NCBI RefSeq assembly: GCF_001679645.1
Contig: NZ_LRUN01000050.1
Coordinates: 62,001 to 126,000, forward strand
DNA: 64,000 nucleotides
Origin: Pseudomonas bananamidigenes
GTDB taxonomy: Bacteria > Pseudomonadota > Gammaproteobacteria > Pseudomonadales > Pseudomonadaceae
Direction of reading: 5' to 3'
In this document: positions 34,899 to 44,380 of the stretch, one piece after another
How positions within the stretch are numbered: the stretch's first letter is position 1
Layout: every line of letters begins with the position of its first letter
Program-made: the position numbers and the translations under genes
Notes under the pieces: model-generated
What the model was told of the DNA's origin: nothing
Database searches by the model: none
What the model saw: only the letters and a program-made list of their open reading frames with translations

Positions 34899-36080
34899 AT
34901 GCAAGACGTCGTCATTGTTGCCGCCACGCGCACCGCGATCGGCAGTTTCCAGGGATCGCTGGCCACCGTTTCCGCCGTGGATCTGGGCGCGGCGGTCATC
35001 CGTCAGTTGCTGGAGCAGACCGGTCTGGACGGTGCCCAGGTCGATGAAGTGATCATGGGCCAGGTTCTGACCGCCGGCGCCGGCCAGAACCCGGCGCGCC
35101 AGGCGGCGATCAAGGCCGGCCTGCCCCACGCCGTGCCGGCCATGACCCTGAACAAGGTCTGCGGCTCGGGCCTCAAGGCCCTGCACCTCGGCGCCCAGGC
35201 GATCCGTTGCGGCGACGCCGACGTGATCATCGCCGGCGGCCAGGAAAACATGAGCCTGGCCAACTATGTGATGCCGGGCGCGCGCACCGGTTTGCGTATG
35301 GGTCATGCGCAAATCGTCGACACCATGATCAGCGATGGTCTGTGGGATGCGTTCAACGATTACCACATGGGCATCACCGCCGAAAATCTGGTCGAGAAAT
35401 ACCAGATCAGCCGCGAGCAGCAGGACGCCTTCGCTGCCGCGTCGCAGCAGAAAGCCGCTGCCGCCATCGAGGCCGGGCGCTTTGTCGATGAAATCACCCC
35501 GATCCTGATTCCGCAGCGCAAAGGCGACCCGGTGGCGTTCAAGGTCGACGAGCAGCCACGGGGCGACACCACCGCCGAATCCTTGGCCAAACTGCGCCCG
35601 GCGTTCAAGAAGGACGGCAGCGTCACTGCCGGCAACGCTTCGTCGCTGAACGACGGCGCGGCGGCGGTCATTCTGATGAGCGCGGAAAAAGCCAAGGCCC
35701 TTGGCCTGCCGGTGCTGGCGAAAATCGCCGCCTATGCCAACGCGGGCGTGGACCCGGCGATCATGGGCATCGGCCCGGTGTCGGCCACTCGTCGCTGCCT
35801 GGACAAGGCCGGCTGGAACATCGGCCAGCTCGACCTGATCGAAGCCAACGAAGCCTTCGCCGCACAATCCCTGGCAGTAGCCAAAGACCTGCAATGGGAT
35901 CTGGACAAGGTCAACGTCAACGGCGGCGCCATCGCCCTCGGTCACCCGATCGGTGCATCGGGCTGCCGGGTACTGGTGACCCTGCTGCACGAAATGATCA
36001 AGCGTGATGCGAAAAAGGGTCTGGCGACCCTGTGCATCGGCGGCGGTCAGGGCGTGGCTCTGGCGCTGGAACGCGCTTAA
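34899..36080 (+). CDS. atoB: acetyl-CoA acetyltransferase (thiolase)
   Basis: A 393-aa thiolase that cleaves acetoacetyl-CoA to two acetyl-CoA. Catalytic Cys is in NKVCGSGLKAL (near residue 88), the active-site His in GHPIGASG, and the second Cys in LCIGGGQG near the C terminus. The ATG at 34899 has GAGGA upstream; an in-frame start at 34884 is less supported. As the last gene of the dhcAB-atoB operon it finishes 3-oxoacid breakdown. A terminator follows 61 bases later. Confidence 0.92.
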   Translation: MQDVVIVAATRTAIGSFQGSLATVSAVDLGAAVIRQLLEQTGLDGAQVDEVIMGQVLTAGAGQNPARQAAIKAGLPHAVPAMTLNKVCGSGLKALHLGAQAIRCGDADVIIAGGQENMSLANYVMPGARTGLRMGHAQIVDTMISDGLWDAFNDYHMGITAENLVEKYQISREQQDAFAAASQQKAAAAIEAGRFVDEITPILIPQRKGDPVAFKVDEQPRGDTTAESLAKLRPAFKKDGSVTAGNASSLNDGAAAVILMSAEKAKALGLPVLAKIAAYANAGVDPAIMGIGPVSATRRCLDKAGWNIGQLDLIEANEAFAAQSLAVAKDLQWDLDKVNVNGGAIALGHPIGASGCRVLVTLLHEMIKRDAKKGLATLCIGGGQGVALALERA

Positions 36081-36141
36081 GCACAAAGGCGTTCAACAGC
36101 GGGCGGCGGATCCACGACATCCATTGCCCGTTGGCAACAAG

Positions 36142-36176
36142 CCCGGTACGACTCACGTCGCACCGGGTGTTTTTTT
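36142..36176 (+). terminator. terminator of the dhcAB-atoB operon
   Basis: CCCGGTACGAC pairs with GTCGCACCGGG (one mismatch) around TCAC, followed by a run of seven Ts. Confidence 0.85.
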
Positions 36177-36193
36177 GCCCGTCGTGCGGAAAA

Positions 36194-37513
36194 TCACGCC
36201 GCCAGTTGCAGAATCAGCCAGGCATTGGCACCGCTGATCACCCCAAACAGGCCCCACGCCAGAATCCTTGTCGGCAATCGATTCACAAACGGCCCCATCA
36301 GCTGTTTGTCGTTGGTCATGCGAATCAGCGGATACAGCGCAAACGGCAATTGCAGGCTCAACACCACCTGGCTCAGCACCAGCAATTTGCCCACCGCACC
36401 ATCGCCCATCAGCCACACGCCGATGAACGCCGGGATCAGCGCCAGCCCCCGGGTGATCAGGCGTCGCTGCCAGCAGGGAATGCGCAGGTTCAGATAGCCT
36501 TCCATGATCACCTGGCCGGCGATGGTGCCGGTGAAGGTCGAACTCTGCCCCGACGCCAGCAGCGCCACGCCGAACAGCACACTGGCCAGCGCGCCGCCCA
36601 CCAGCGGGTCGAGCAAGTGGTAGGCGTCCTGAATGTCCACCACATCGGAATGGCCGGTTTGATGGAAGGCTGCCGCCGCGAGAATCAGGATCGCCGCGTT
36701 GACCAGCAACGCCAGCGCCAACGAGCCGATGGTGTCAATGCGCGCCAGTTTTACTGCGTCCTGCTTGCTGGCCAGATCCTGGCCGATCAGCCGCGTCTGT
36801 ACGATCGACGTGTGCAGGTACAAGTTGTGCGGCATGACGGTGGCGCCGAGGATGCCGATGGCCAGGTACAGCGGCGCCGCATCACTGATGGCCGACAGCG
36901 ACGGTTTGAAGCCTTGGGCGACGTCCGGCCAGTACGGTTTGATCAGCAGCAGCTCAACGAAGAAGCACACGCCAATGGTCGCGACCAACACCAGCATGAT
37001 TGCTTCCAGTCGCCGGAAACCGCGGTTTTGCAGGGCCAGCACCAGCAAGGTGTCGAATGCGGTCAGGGCAATGCCGAAGCTCAGAGAACAACCGAGCAAC
37101 AAGTGAAATGCCAGCGCGCAGCCCAGCACTTCTGCAAGGTCGGTGGCAATGATCGAGATTTCCGCCAGCACCCATTGCAGCCGCGCCGTCGCGGTGCTGT
37201 AGCGTTCGCGGGACAGTTGCGCCAGATCGCGTCCGGTGGCGATGCCCAACCGCGAACACAGGCATTGCACAGCCATTCCCGCCAGGCTCGCGAGCAGCAC
37301 CACGAACAACAGGCTGTAACCAAAGTGCGAACCAGCCTCGATGGCCGTCGCCCAGTTGCCCGGGTCCATGTAGCCGATGGACACCAACAGACCGGGGCCG
37401 GCAAAACGCAGAACGCGTTTGAAAAACGAGGCATTCGGATCAACCGAGACGCTGCCGGCCACTTCCGGCGGGCAGAACGGCGCAGTGGCGATTTTGGGCA
37501 GGCTGAATTTCAC
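36194..37513 (-). CDS. mntH: Nramp-type Mn2+/Fe2+ transporter
   Basis: A proton-coupled manganese/iron importer of about 439 aa with 11 predicted helices. Helix 1 carries the metal-binding DPGN motif (GYMDPGNWATAI) and helix 6 the MPHN motif (ATVMPHNLYLH). The Nramp transport signature around GQSSTFTGTIAGQ is present. The start is uncertain: a GTG at 37513 is chosen, with GTG 37519 and TTG 37531 as alternatives. I see no clear MntR or Fur box, but the upstream gap is short (76 bases). Confidence 0.9.
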   Translation of the reverse strand: MKFSLPKIATAPFCPPEVAGSVSVDPNASFFKRVLRFAGPGLLVSIGYMDPGNWATAIEAGSHFGYSLLFVVLLASLAGMAVQCLCSRLGIATGRDLAQLSRERYSTATARLQWVLAEISIIATDLAEVLGCALAFHLLLGCSLSFGIALTAFDTLLVLALQNRGFRRLEAIMLVLVATIGVCFFVELLLIKPYWPDVAQGFKPSLSAISDAAPLYLAIGILGATVMPHNLYLHTSIVQTRLIGQDLASKQDAVKLARIDTIGSLALALLVNAAILILAAAAFHQTGHSDVVDIQDAYHLLDPLVGGALASVLFGVALLASGQSSTFTGTIAGQVIMEGYLNLRIPCWQRRLITRGLALIPAFIGVWLMGDGAVGKLLVLSQVVLSLQLPFALYPLIRMTNDKQLMGPFVNRLPTRILAWGLFGVISGANAWLILQLAA

Positions 37514-37589
37514 GCACACATCCAGAAACAAGTCGAAAGGCGCAGCTTAGACGTTTCAGTCGGCGCACCCAAGCGCCGATGTGCTGCGC

Positions 37590-38129
37590 TCAGGGTCTGG
37601 CAGTGCCGAGCAATTGCCGGCGCAATTCGGGACTGCGCGTGCGTGGGTCCAGCCAGATATTGAAAAACGCCTGGGCGAACAGAGGATCGTCGATCTCATG
37701 TTGCAATTGTTGGCCGACAAAGAAGCGTGCGCCCTGCCCCGGCAGATACACACCGGTAATCCGCGTGCCGGCCTGGACGTCGACGAACGATTGCTGCATC
37801 TGCGCTTGCCACACCGCCAATTGCGCAGGGCTGATGGACGAACCGGCCAGGCGTTTGATTTCGTCGACGCTGGCCTTGACCAGATCATCGCGGGACACGT
37901 TGCGCCGGTAGATCAATTCCAGGGCGAAAGGCTGACCATCGGCCAATGGTCGTGCGGCACTCCACAACCGGGCGTTATATATGTCGAAACCGAACACGCT
38001 GAAGTCACCGGTGCCGATGATCTGCGCGCCGGGCACAGCGTCCTGCCAACTGGCCCAGGTCGGTGTCAGCAACAATGCCCACAAGCCGACTCCGCAGCAT
38101 CCACGCAACACCTTCGGTGTTCTGCTCAT
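37590..38129 (-). CDS. exported chalcone-isomerase-like protein
   Basis: A 179-aa protein with a signal peptide (residues 1-26) and a chalcone-isomerase-like fold: GDFSVFGFDIYNARLW at the start, ELIYRRNVSRDDLVKAS in the middle and FFNIWLDPRTRSPELRRQLL at the end. Bacterial members of this fold are periplasmic and of unknown function. It lies upstream of mntH on the same strand with a gap of 76 bases. Confidence 0.75.
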   Translation of the reverse strand: MSRTPKVLRGCCGVGLWALLLTPTWASWQDAVPGAQIIGTGDFSVFGFDIYNARLWSAARPLADGQPFALELIYRRNVSRDDLVKASVDEIKRLAGSSISPAQLAVWQAQMQQSFVDVQAGTRITGVYLPGQGARFFVGQQLQHEIDDPLFAQAFFNIWLDPRTRSPELRRQLLGTARP

Positions 38130-38275
38130 CGCGGCATCGACTCCGGTAAACCCTGATTACCAGAGCATAGTCGGCGATCCTTCCCGGCACTTTGTATACA
38201 TTTATTGCATGCATTTACAGCAATCCATCACCGGCAATGCTACCGTGGCCGTCTCTCACCCACGGAGTCACCCGC

Positions 38276-39049
38276 GTGCTGATCCTCAAACTGCTGCTGA
38301 TCCCCGGTTTTCTTTTGCTGATTTCCCTGGCGGGCAAACGTTGGGGTCCCAGTGTGGCCGGGTGGCTTTCGGGGTTGCCGGTGGTGGTCGGGCCGATCCT
38401 TTTTTTCCTCGCCATCGAACAAGGCCCGGCGTTTGCCGCGCAATCGGCGGTCGCGGCGCTGTCGGCCATGTTTGCGATGATCGCGTTTTGCGTCACTTAT
38501 GCGCAGGTGGCGCAGCGGGCGAACTGGCCCTTGGCGCTGGTGGTTTCTCTTTCGGTCTGGGCCGTGTTGGCGCTGATCCTGTCGCTGATTCCGGCGTCGC
38601 TGCCCTTCTCCGTCGTCGCCGCTGCGACCGCCCTCCTTGCAGCGCCCAATCTGTTTCCCAAGGTACAACCGGTGACCAGCGGGCCGGCGCCGAAGTCGGA
38701 CAAACTGGTCTGGCGGATGATTGCCGGCGCGGCGTTGACGCTGGTAGTGACGATGCTGGCCAGCACGGTCGGCGAGCGCTGGAGCGGATTGCTCGCGGTG
38801 TTCCCGGTGCTGGGCAGCGTGATGGCGGTGTTTTCCCAGCAGACGCGCGGGCCGGCATTCACCGCCGCGCTGTTGCGGGCGACGGCCACGGGGATGTATT
38901 CGTTTTCGGCGTTTTGCCTGGTGTTGGCCCTGACGGTGCCAAGTATGGGTTATGGCGGCTTCGTCGTGGCGGTGGCCGTTTCGGTGGCGATGCTCGGGGT
39001 CACCCGGCAGTTGCTGGCCAGACCGGCACCGACACCGTCGGCCCATTGA
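38276..39049 (+). CDS. multi-pass membrane protein, unknown
   Basis: A 257-aa protein with about eight predicted membrane helices in a very hydrophobic sequence (LLLIPGFLLLISLAG, VVVGPILFFLAIEQGP, LALVVSLSVWAVLALI and so on). There is no cofactor or transporter signature I recognise. The GTG at 38276 has GGAG 9 bases upstream and starts right before the first helix; an upstream ATG at 38192 would add 28 poorly structured residues. Confidence 0.7.
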   Translation: MLILKLLLIPGFLLLISLAGKRWGPSVAGWLSGLPVVVGPILFFLAIEQGPAFAAQSAVAALSAMFAMIAFCVTYAQVAQRANWPLALVVSLSVWAVLALILSLIPASLPFSVVAAATALLAAPNLFPKVQPVTSGPAPKSDKLVWRMIAGAALTLVVTMLASTVGERWSGLLAVFPVLGSVMAVFSQQTRGPAFTAALLRATATGMYSFSAFCLVLALTVPSMGYGGFVVAVAVSVAMLGVTRQLLARPAPTPSAH

Positions 39050-39135
39050 ATCCGCCCGGACAAACCGCTCTGGAGTGCCGGGTGTGCTCCGTGGGATGAT
39101 CGCCGCCCAAGCGCGACCATCCCTCGGAGATTCGA

Positions 39136-39702
39136 ATGTCATTGCTTAGCAAGAAAGCCGTCGTCCTGCTGCTGGCGGCGGTGGCCGGTTTCGGCGCCGT
39201 CGGTGCCCAGGCGGCCAAGGCCAAAGAGAAGGCTGTCACCGAGAAAGTCTCGATGCTCGACGGCAAGTTCAGTTTTGTCCTGCCCAAGGGCTTCGTCGGT
39301 GACCCGCTGCCGGCTGGCCCGACCGGTGCCAAGGGCACGATGTACACCAACCAGACCAGCAAAACCGTGGTCATCACCGCCGAGAACCAGATTCCAGAAG
39401 GCAACAACGTCAAGGACAACGACAGTGCATTTCTCGACAGCACCGTCTCCGACTTCATCGAAGGCCAGCGCAAGGCACTGCCGGACTTCAACAAGCTCAG
39501 CGAGAAGAGCCTGACCCGCAAAAGCAATGGCCTGGGACTGCGTCAGGTGGACAGCACCGCAACCCAGGGCGGTGGCCAGACGCTCAACACCACGCTGATG
39601 GCCGGCTCCGGCACCCGCATGGCGCTGGTTCAGGTGATTTCCCGGGCCAGCGACAAGAGCGGTCACGACGCGCTGGTGAAAGCCATCCTCAGCGAAAAAT
39701 GA
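39136..39702 (+). CDS. exported DcrB-like protein (188 aa)
   Basis: A signal peptide (residues 1-26, ending AQA) precedes a domain resembling the DcrB/PsbP-like fold (LDGKFSFVLPKGFVGD, then KTVVITAENQ and a C-terminal SRASDKSGHDALVKAI). GGAG lies 8 bases before the ATG. It has no lipobox. The function is unknown; the match to DcrB is from general pattern, not certain. It is convergent with the hydrolase gene, 3 bases apart. Confidence 0.7.
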   Translation: MSLLSKKAVVLLLAAVAGFGAVGAQAAKAKEKAVTEKVSMLDGKFSFVLPKGFVGDPLPAGPTGAKGTMYTNQTSKTVVITAENQIPEGNNVKDNDSAFLDSTVSDFIEGQRKALPDFNKLSEKSLTRKSNGLGLRQVDSTATQGGGQTLNTTLMAGSGTRMALVQVISRASDKSGHDALVKAILSEK

Positions 39703-39705
39703 TCG

Positions 39706-40422
39706 TCACGGATTGAGTCGCTGCAACCAGCCGTTCAAATCCCGAAGCTCGGCCGCACTGATGCTGTGGCCGACGCCGGGATAGGCATGAAATTCCGGTG
39801 TGTAATCCAGCTTCTCCAGCAGCGTTTTGGCCGACGTGGCGCCACTGTAAGGCACCCGGTCATCCGCCGTGCCATGGCCGATGAAGATTGCCAGCGGCGG
39901 ATGCTGCTGCGCTGACTCCAACTCATTCCTGAGCACCGGCAACACCCGCCCGCTCAACGCCGCAATGCCACCCACCGCTGCCGGCTGCCGCAACCCCACT
40001 TCGTAGGTCATCATGGCGCCCTGGCTGAAACCGATCAGGTACACCTTGTCCGGTCGGGCGTGATATTTCTGCGCGGCGGCGGTGACAAAGGCTCGCAGCT
40101 TCTGGCTGGCAGCCTTCAGATCATCGGTCTCGCCGTTGTAGGCTCCTTCGCCCTTCTTGCGAAACCACTGGAATCGTCCTTCGCCCAACGCCATCGGCGC
40201 CTGTACCGACAGGTAGTTGTATTGCGCGGGCAATTGAAATTTCATGCCGATCAGGTCGGCTTCGTTGCTGCCATAGCCATGCAGGAAAATCACCAGCGGA
40301 CGCTGTTCGGCGTCCGGGTGAACCTGGGCCAGGTAGTTGAGCGGCAGATCGTTCTGCAGCGAGGTCTGAGCCTGAACGGCGGTGGACGCGAGCAGCGTCA
40401 GCAGCGCAAACACTTTCAACAT
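39706..40422 (-). CDS. exported alpha/beta hydrolase (carboxylesterase/phospholipase type)
   Basis: A 238-aa protein with a signal peptide (residues 1-19). The fold is the small carboxylesterase/phospholipase family: oxyanion region FLHGYGSNEAD, nucleophile Ser in GFSQGAMM, Asp in GHGTADDRVPY and His in GVGHSIS. It is probably a periplasmic esterase. GAAGGAAGG lies just before the ATG at 40422. A longer frame upstream starting at 40467 has no ribosome site. Confidence 0.83.
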   Translation of the reverse strand: MLKVFALLTLLASTAVQAQTSLQNDLPLNYLAQVHPDAEQRPLVIFLHGYGSNEADLIGMKFQLPAQYNYLSVQAPMALGEGRFQWFRKKGEGAYNGETDDLKAASQKLRAFVTAAAQKYHARPDKVYLIGFSQGAMMTYEVGLRQPAAVGGIAALSGRVLPVLRNELESAQQHPPLAIFIGHGTADDRVPYSGATSAKTLLEKLDYTPEFHAYPGVGHSISAAELRDLNGWLQRLNP

Positions 40423-40486
40423 AAGCCTTCCTTCACACAGTGCAGGGTTCGGGGCAGAGCCTAACACTGTGGTTCGGCCGAAGGGG

Positions 40487-41599
40487 TCAGTCGTTGATCA
40501 GCTTGCCCGCCCTGATCGGCTCGCGCCCCGCCACTTTCGCCTGCCAGATGCCCGGCTGGGTGTAACGCCCACGGTCGATGGCGAAGAGCACGCCGCTGGT
40601 GCCGGCGCACACGGTGGTGACGCGATCCTTCAACGGATCGACCACTTCAAACAGGGGATCACCGCGCTCGACCCATTCACCGGCGTCGCGCAGAAAGCTG
40701 ACCACACCGTGGTGCGGGGCGAACAGGTATTCGGTGCCTTCGAACGGCATGCCCTCGCAGCACGCTTGCAGCGCTTGCGGCCATTCGCCGCTGATGAAGC
40801 CCTGCTCTGCCAGAAAGCCCAGGATCGCTTCGCAATTGGCCTGTGCCTGTTCGACCCGGGTATCGCCCATGCTACCCAGCTCCAGCGTGGTGGCGAGGTT
40901 GGCGGGGGGAATCGCCGCGCTCGGAAACAGCCGTGCCAGACGCAACCAGGGCGTGGAGCACGACTCGTCGAACGAACTGCCGCCAGAGTCTTCACACAAC
41001 AGCGCCACGCCGGCTTTCAGGCGAGCGGCCAGGGATTGCCATTGCGGCCAGTGTTGCGGCAGCGCGTAAAGGTGAATCGCCGCCTCGAAATCGCAGTGCA
41101 GGTCCAGCGTGATGTCGGCGTCGCAGGCATGGCGCAGCAACAGACGATGCAGCGCTTCCAGTTGCGAGGTCGGGGCCGGCAGGTCGTCGAGCACCTGGCC
41201 CATGGTCTGGCGGATAAGGGCGATGTTGGCCTCGGCATCGCTGCCCAACTGATCGCCGACGCGCGCGGCCACCGGGGCGCTGAGTTCGACGAAGGAGCGG
41301 TTGAAGTTCTTGCCGCTCGCCAGTTCGAAACGGCCCATGTGACTGCCTTGCAGGTGCTGGTCGAGACCGATGGGATTGGCCACCGGCACCAGTTCGATCA
41401 CACCTTGCAGCCGGCCTTGCTGTTCCAGTTCACTCAGGCGCTGTTTCAGTTCCCACGCGGTGCGCATGCCCGGCAACTCATCGGCGTGCAGGCTGGCCTG
41501 AATGTAGACCTTGCGCGGGCCGGTGCCATAACGAAAGACGCTGAGAGAGCGCTCGCTGCCCAAGTGGCTCCAGGGCAGAACATGATCGATGCGTTGCAT
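40487..41599 (-). CDS. succinylglutamate desuccinylase/aspartoacylase family protein
   Basis: A 370-aa zinc carboxypeptidase-fold deacylase. The zinc ligands His and Glu are in SLHADELPG (near residues 37-42), with the third His in LDLHCDFEAAIH; GKNFNRSF is the typical Arg/Asn loop, and the catalytic Glu is in TLELGS. The C-terminal 80 residues form the beta-rich domain of the family. It should remove an acyl group from an amino acid. It follows the amino-acid binding protein gene on the same strand but is split from it by a terminator. Confidence 0.82.
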   Translation of the reverse strand: MQRIDHVLPWSHLGSERSLSVFRYGTGPRKVYIQASLHADELPGMRTAWELKQRLSELEQQGRLQGVIELVPVANPIGLDQHLQGSHMGRFELASGKNFNRSFVELSAPVAARVGDQLGSDAEANIALIRQTMGQVLDDLPAPTSQLEALHRLLLRHACDADITLDLHCDFEAAIHLYALPQHWPQWQSLAARLKAGVALLCEDSGGSSFDESCSTPWLRLARLFPSAAIPPANLATTLELGSMGDTRVEQAQANCEAILGFLAEQGFISGEWPQALQACCEGMPFEGTEYLFAPHHGVVSFLRDAGEWVERGDPLFEVVDPLKDRVTTVCAGTSGVLFAIDRGRYTQPGIWQAKVAGREPIRAGKLIND

Positions 41600-41680
41600 G
41601 GGGAACTCCGGAAATTCTGCAGTCGCTGCTGCACAGTGACTGCATTGAAAATGTGCTGACAGGATAAATCACAGGCGAAA

Positions 41681-41715
41681 AAAAAGTGGCCACCGCATCA
41701 ACGGGGCCACTTTTT
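41681..41715 (-). terminator. terminator of the amino-acid binding protein gene
   Basis: AAAAAGTGGCC pairs with GGCCACTTTTT; on the minus strand eight Ts follow. It begins 10 bases after the stop at 41726. Confidence 0.88.
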
Positions 41716-41725
41716 CCAAGGCGTA

Positions 41726-42505
41726 TTAATGGCCGTACACGTCAAAGTCGAAGTACTTGTCCTGCACTTGCTTGTACTTGCCGTTGGCGCGGATTTCATT
41801 GATGGCGGTGTTGAATTTCTCCGCCAGCTCGGTATCGCCTTTACGCACGGCAATACCGGCGCCGCCGCCGAAGTACTTGGCGTCTTCGTAGGTCGGGCCG
41901 ACGAATTCGAAGCCTTTGCCGGCGTCGGTTTTCAGGAAGCCGTCGCTCAGGTTGACCGAGTCGGCCAGCATCGCGTCGATACGACCGGACACCATGTCCA
42001 GGTTGGCTTCCTGCTGCGAGCCGTAACGCACCAGTTCGATCCCGGCCGGTACCAGCACTTCGGTGGCGTAGCGGTCGTGGGTACTGGCGCGCAACACGCC
42101 GACTTTCTTGCCCTTGAGCTCGACCAGCGGGTCTTTCACGCCGGAGCCTTGCTTCATCACGAAGCGCGCCGGGGTGTGGTAGTACTTGATGGTGAAATCG
42201 ACGTTTTTCTTGCGATCGTCAGTGATGGTCATCGAGGACAGGATCGCGTCGATCTTCTTCACTTTCAGCGCCGGGATCAGACCGTCGAATTCTTGCTCGA
42301 CCCAGGTGCATTTGACTTTCATCTGCTCACACAGCGCGTCGCCGATGTCCACGTCGAAACCGGCCAGTTTGCCGTCAGGGGTTTTCATCGAGAATGGCGG
42401 GTAACCGGCTTCGATACCGATACGGATCGGTTTGGCGTCTTCGGCCACGGCGGTCAGGGACAACATCGACAGTGCCAGGGCACCGAACATAACCAGCTTT
42501 TTCAT
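41726..42505 (-). CDS. periplasmic basic-amino-acid-binding protein (ArgT/HisJ type)
   Basis: A 259-aa ABC-transporter solute-binding protein. Signal peptide 1-21, then IRIGIEAGYPPFSMKTPDGK and GFDVDIGDALCEQM, the family 3 signature. Residues such as FDGLIPALKVKKIDAILSSM and DRYATEVLV fit lysine/arginine/ornithine- or histidine-binding members. No permease or ATPase gene is adjacent, so it is either an orphan partner for a transporter elsewhere or a receptor component. AGGAG-like signal is poor but ACTCCC... spacing is normal for this class; the start is set by the signal peptide. Confidence 0.9.
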   Translation of the reverse strand: MKKLVMFGALALSMLSLTAVAEDAKPIRIGIEAGYPPFSMKTPDGKLAGFDVDIGDALCEQMKVKCTWVEQEFDGLIPALKVKKIDAILSSMTITDDRKKNVDFTIKYYHTPARFVMKQGSGVKDPLVELKGKKVGVLRASTHDRYATEVLVPAGIELVRYGSQQEANLDMVSGRIDAMLADSVNLSDGFLKTDAGKGFEFVGPTYEDAKYFGGGAGIAVRKGDTELAEKFNTAINEIRANGKYKQVQDKYFDFDVYGH

Positions 42506-42724
42506 TTATTACTCCCGTGTGCGGAGGCTTTTATTGGCAGCTTTCGATTGTCAGGTCCGGTCTCGGGCTGGTGAGCGCAAAGAAACCGAAGTGGCCGGCA
42601 GTCTATGGCGCCGCGCACGGGGCAAATTGTGTTTAAGCGACAAATACTTACAGAAAATCGGCGATTGTCGTCGCGCAGGAAAAGTGTGCGCCAGAGCGGT
42701 GCAAGGGCTGTAGGACAAAGCCAT

Positions 42725-42751
42725 TAAAAGTTGCCGCCGAGAGCGGCAACT
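42725..42751 (-). terminator. terminator of the rhodanese gene
   Basis: AGTTGCCGC and GCGGCAACT flank a 5-base loop; the minus strand reads TTTT after the stem. It is 11 bases past the stop at 42762. Confidence 0.8.
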
Positions 42752-42761
42752 CGACGGGTTA

Positions 42762-43196
42762 TCAGCAATCGCAGGCAATCGCAGGCGTCACGCTGCGGGT
42801 TGCCGGGACACTCAATTCGAAACCCTCATCGAGCCAGCCGGTCACCCCGCCGATCATCTCCTTGACCGGGTAACCCAGCGCCGCCAGTTTCACCGCAGCC
42901 TTGTTCGCACCATTGCAGTGTGGCCCGGCGCAGTAGACCACGAACAGCGTGGAGCCCGGGTAGTCCGCCAGCGCTTCGGCCGTCATCAGGCGCCCCGGAA
43001 TATTGATCGCACCCGGTACATGACCGCGCTCGAAGGCCAGCGGCCCGCGCACGTCCACCAGCACGAAGTCGACCTCGCCGGCCTCCTGGCTGCTGAAGAC
43101 GTCGGAACAGTCGGTCTCGAAGGTCAGACGGTTGCTGAAGTGCATCAGGGCAATGGCCGACGGGGCTGCAGGAATTTGGCGAACCAGGCTGGGCAT
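42762..43196 (-). CDS. rhodanese-like sulfurtransferase
   Basis: A 144-aa single-domain rhodanese. VDFVLVDVRGPLAFERGHVP and GAINIPGRLM are the CDC25/rhodanese fold blocks, and the active-site Cys89 lies in VVYCAGPHCNGA. It is divergent from the FtrA-like regulator, and this pairing occurs in many proteobacteria, so the regulator probably controls it. No signal peptide. The C terminus ends with CDC. Confidence 0.85.
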   Translation of the reverse strand: MPSLVRQIPAAPSAIALMHFSNRLTFETDCSDVFSSQEAGEVDFVLVDVRGPLAFERGHVPGAINIPGRLMTAEALADYPGSTLFVVYCAGPHCNGANKAAVKLAALGYPVKEMIGGVTGWLDEGFELSVPATRSVTPAIACDC

Positions 43197-43298
43197 GTTG
43201 TGTTGCTCCTACGTCTGTGAAGGGATGAACAGACTTTATCGAGCCGTCGCTTGCCGCTAAAGTGGCGCACAAGACACTCACCGGGAACTTTCCGCCAA

Positions 43299-44273
43299 AT
43301 GCCTGATTCACCTGGATTGGTCGCGATCCTGGCCTACGACGGCCTCTGTACGTTCGAGTTCGGCATCGCCGTGGAGATCTTCGGCCTGGCCCGACCGGAA
43401 TTCGAATTCCCGTGGTACACGCACTGCATCGCCGCCGTCGATCAGGGCCCGATGCGCGCCATGGGCGGGATTCAGGTTTTGGCCGATGGCGGTCTGGAAC
43501 TGTTGGCACAGGCGCGCACCATCATCATTCCCGGCTGGCGTGACCGCAACGCGCCGGTCCCGCAAGCATTGCTCGAAGCATTGCGTGATGCGCACTCGCG
43601 CGGTGCCCGGCTGCTGTCGATCTGTTCCGGCGTCTTTGTGCTGGCGGCCAGCGGACTTCTCGACGGACACGGCGCCACCACCCATTGGCGCTACACCGCG
43701 GAGCTGGCCGAGCGCTTCCCGGCCATCGATGTCGATCCGGATGTGCTTTATGTCGATTCAGGTCAGTTGATCACTTCGGCCGGCAGCGCGGCGGGGATCG
43801 ACGCCTGCCTGCATCTGGTGGCGCGGGACTTCGGTACTCAGGTCGCCAATTCAGTGGCGCGTCGGCTGGTGATGTCGCCGCAACGCACCGGCGGTCAGGC
43901 GCAGTTCATTCCGACACCGGTCAGCCCGACGCCGCGCAGCGATCTGTCGCGTGTAATGCAGTGGGCCCGCGAGCGCCTGCATGAACCACTGGAAGTGCGC
44001 GATCTGGCCAGCGAGGCGGCGATGAGCGAACGCACCTTCCTGCGCAAGTTCACCCAGGCCAGCGGTCAGTCGCCCAAAGCCTGGCTGCAACACGAACGCC
44101 TGGCCCGGGCCCGGGAGTTGCTGGAAAGCACACCGCAGAACACCGAACAGATCGCCCAGCGCTGTGGCTATCGTTCGGTGGAGAGCTTTCGCGTGGCGTT
44201 TCGCAGCGTGGTCGGCGTGCCGCCCTCGGTGTATCGCGAACGCTTTGGGCGTGAGATCAGATCCACTTCATGA
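43299..44273 (+). CDS. ftrA: GlxA/FtrA-type AraC regulator
   Basis: A 324-aa regulator. The N-terminal half (1-185) is a DJ-1/PfpI-like domain (LVAILAYDGLCTFEFGIA; Cys in SICSGVFVLAASG). The C-terminal half (about 220-320) is the AraC double helix-turn-helix (LEVRDLASEAAMSERTFLRK and RCGYRSVESFRVAFR). The ATG at 43299 is the best start, with an upstream frame lacking a ribosome site. Divergence from the rhodanese gene is the usual FtrA context. Effector unknown. Confidence 0.85.
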   Translation: MPDSPGLVAILAYDGLCTFEFGIAVEIFGLARPEFEFPWYTHCIAAVDQGPMRAMGGIQVLADGGLELLAQARTIIIPGWRDRNAPVPQALLEALRDAHSRGARLLSICSGVFVLAASGLLDGHGATTHWRYTAELAERFPAIDVDPDVLYVDSGQLITSAGSAAGIDACLHLVARDFGTQVANSVARRLVMSPQRTGGQAQFIPTPVSPTPRSDLSRVMQWARERLHEPLEVRDLASEAAMSERTFLRKFTQASGQSPKAWLQHERLARARELLESTPQNTEQIAQRCGYRSVESFRVAFRSVVGVPPSVYRERFGREIRSTS

Positions 44274-44289
44274 GTTGACCTCACAGCCC

Positions 44290-44359
44290 TCTTCGCGAGC
44301 AAGCTCGCTCCCACAGATAACCACCTACTTCTGTGGGAGCGAGCTTGCTCGCGAATGGG
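44290..44359. repeat. REP doublet, tail-to-tail
   Basis: CTTCGCGAGCAAGCTCGCTC and its inverse flank only about 13 bases, so the orientation is opposite to the pairs at 22702 and 28398. It lies between convergent ftrA and cobF. Confidence 0.9.
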
Positions 44360-44380
44360 CCATTTCAGACAACATGTGAC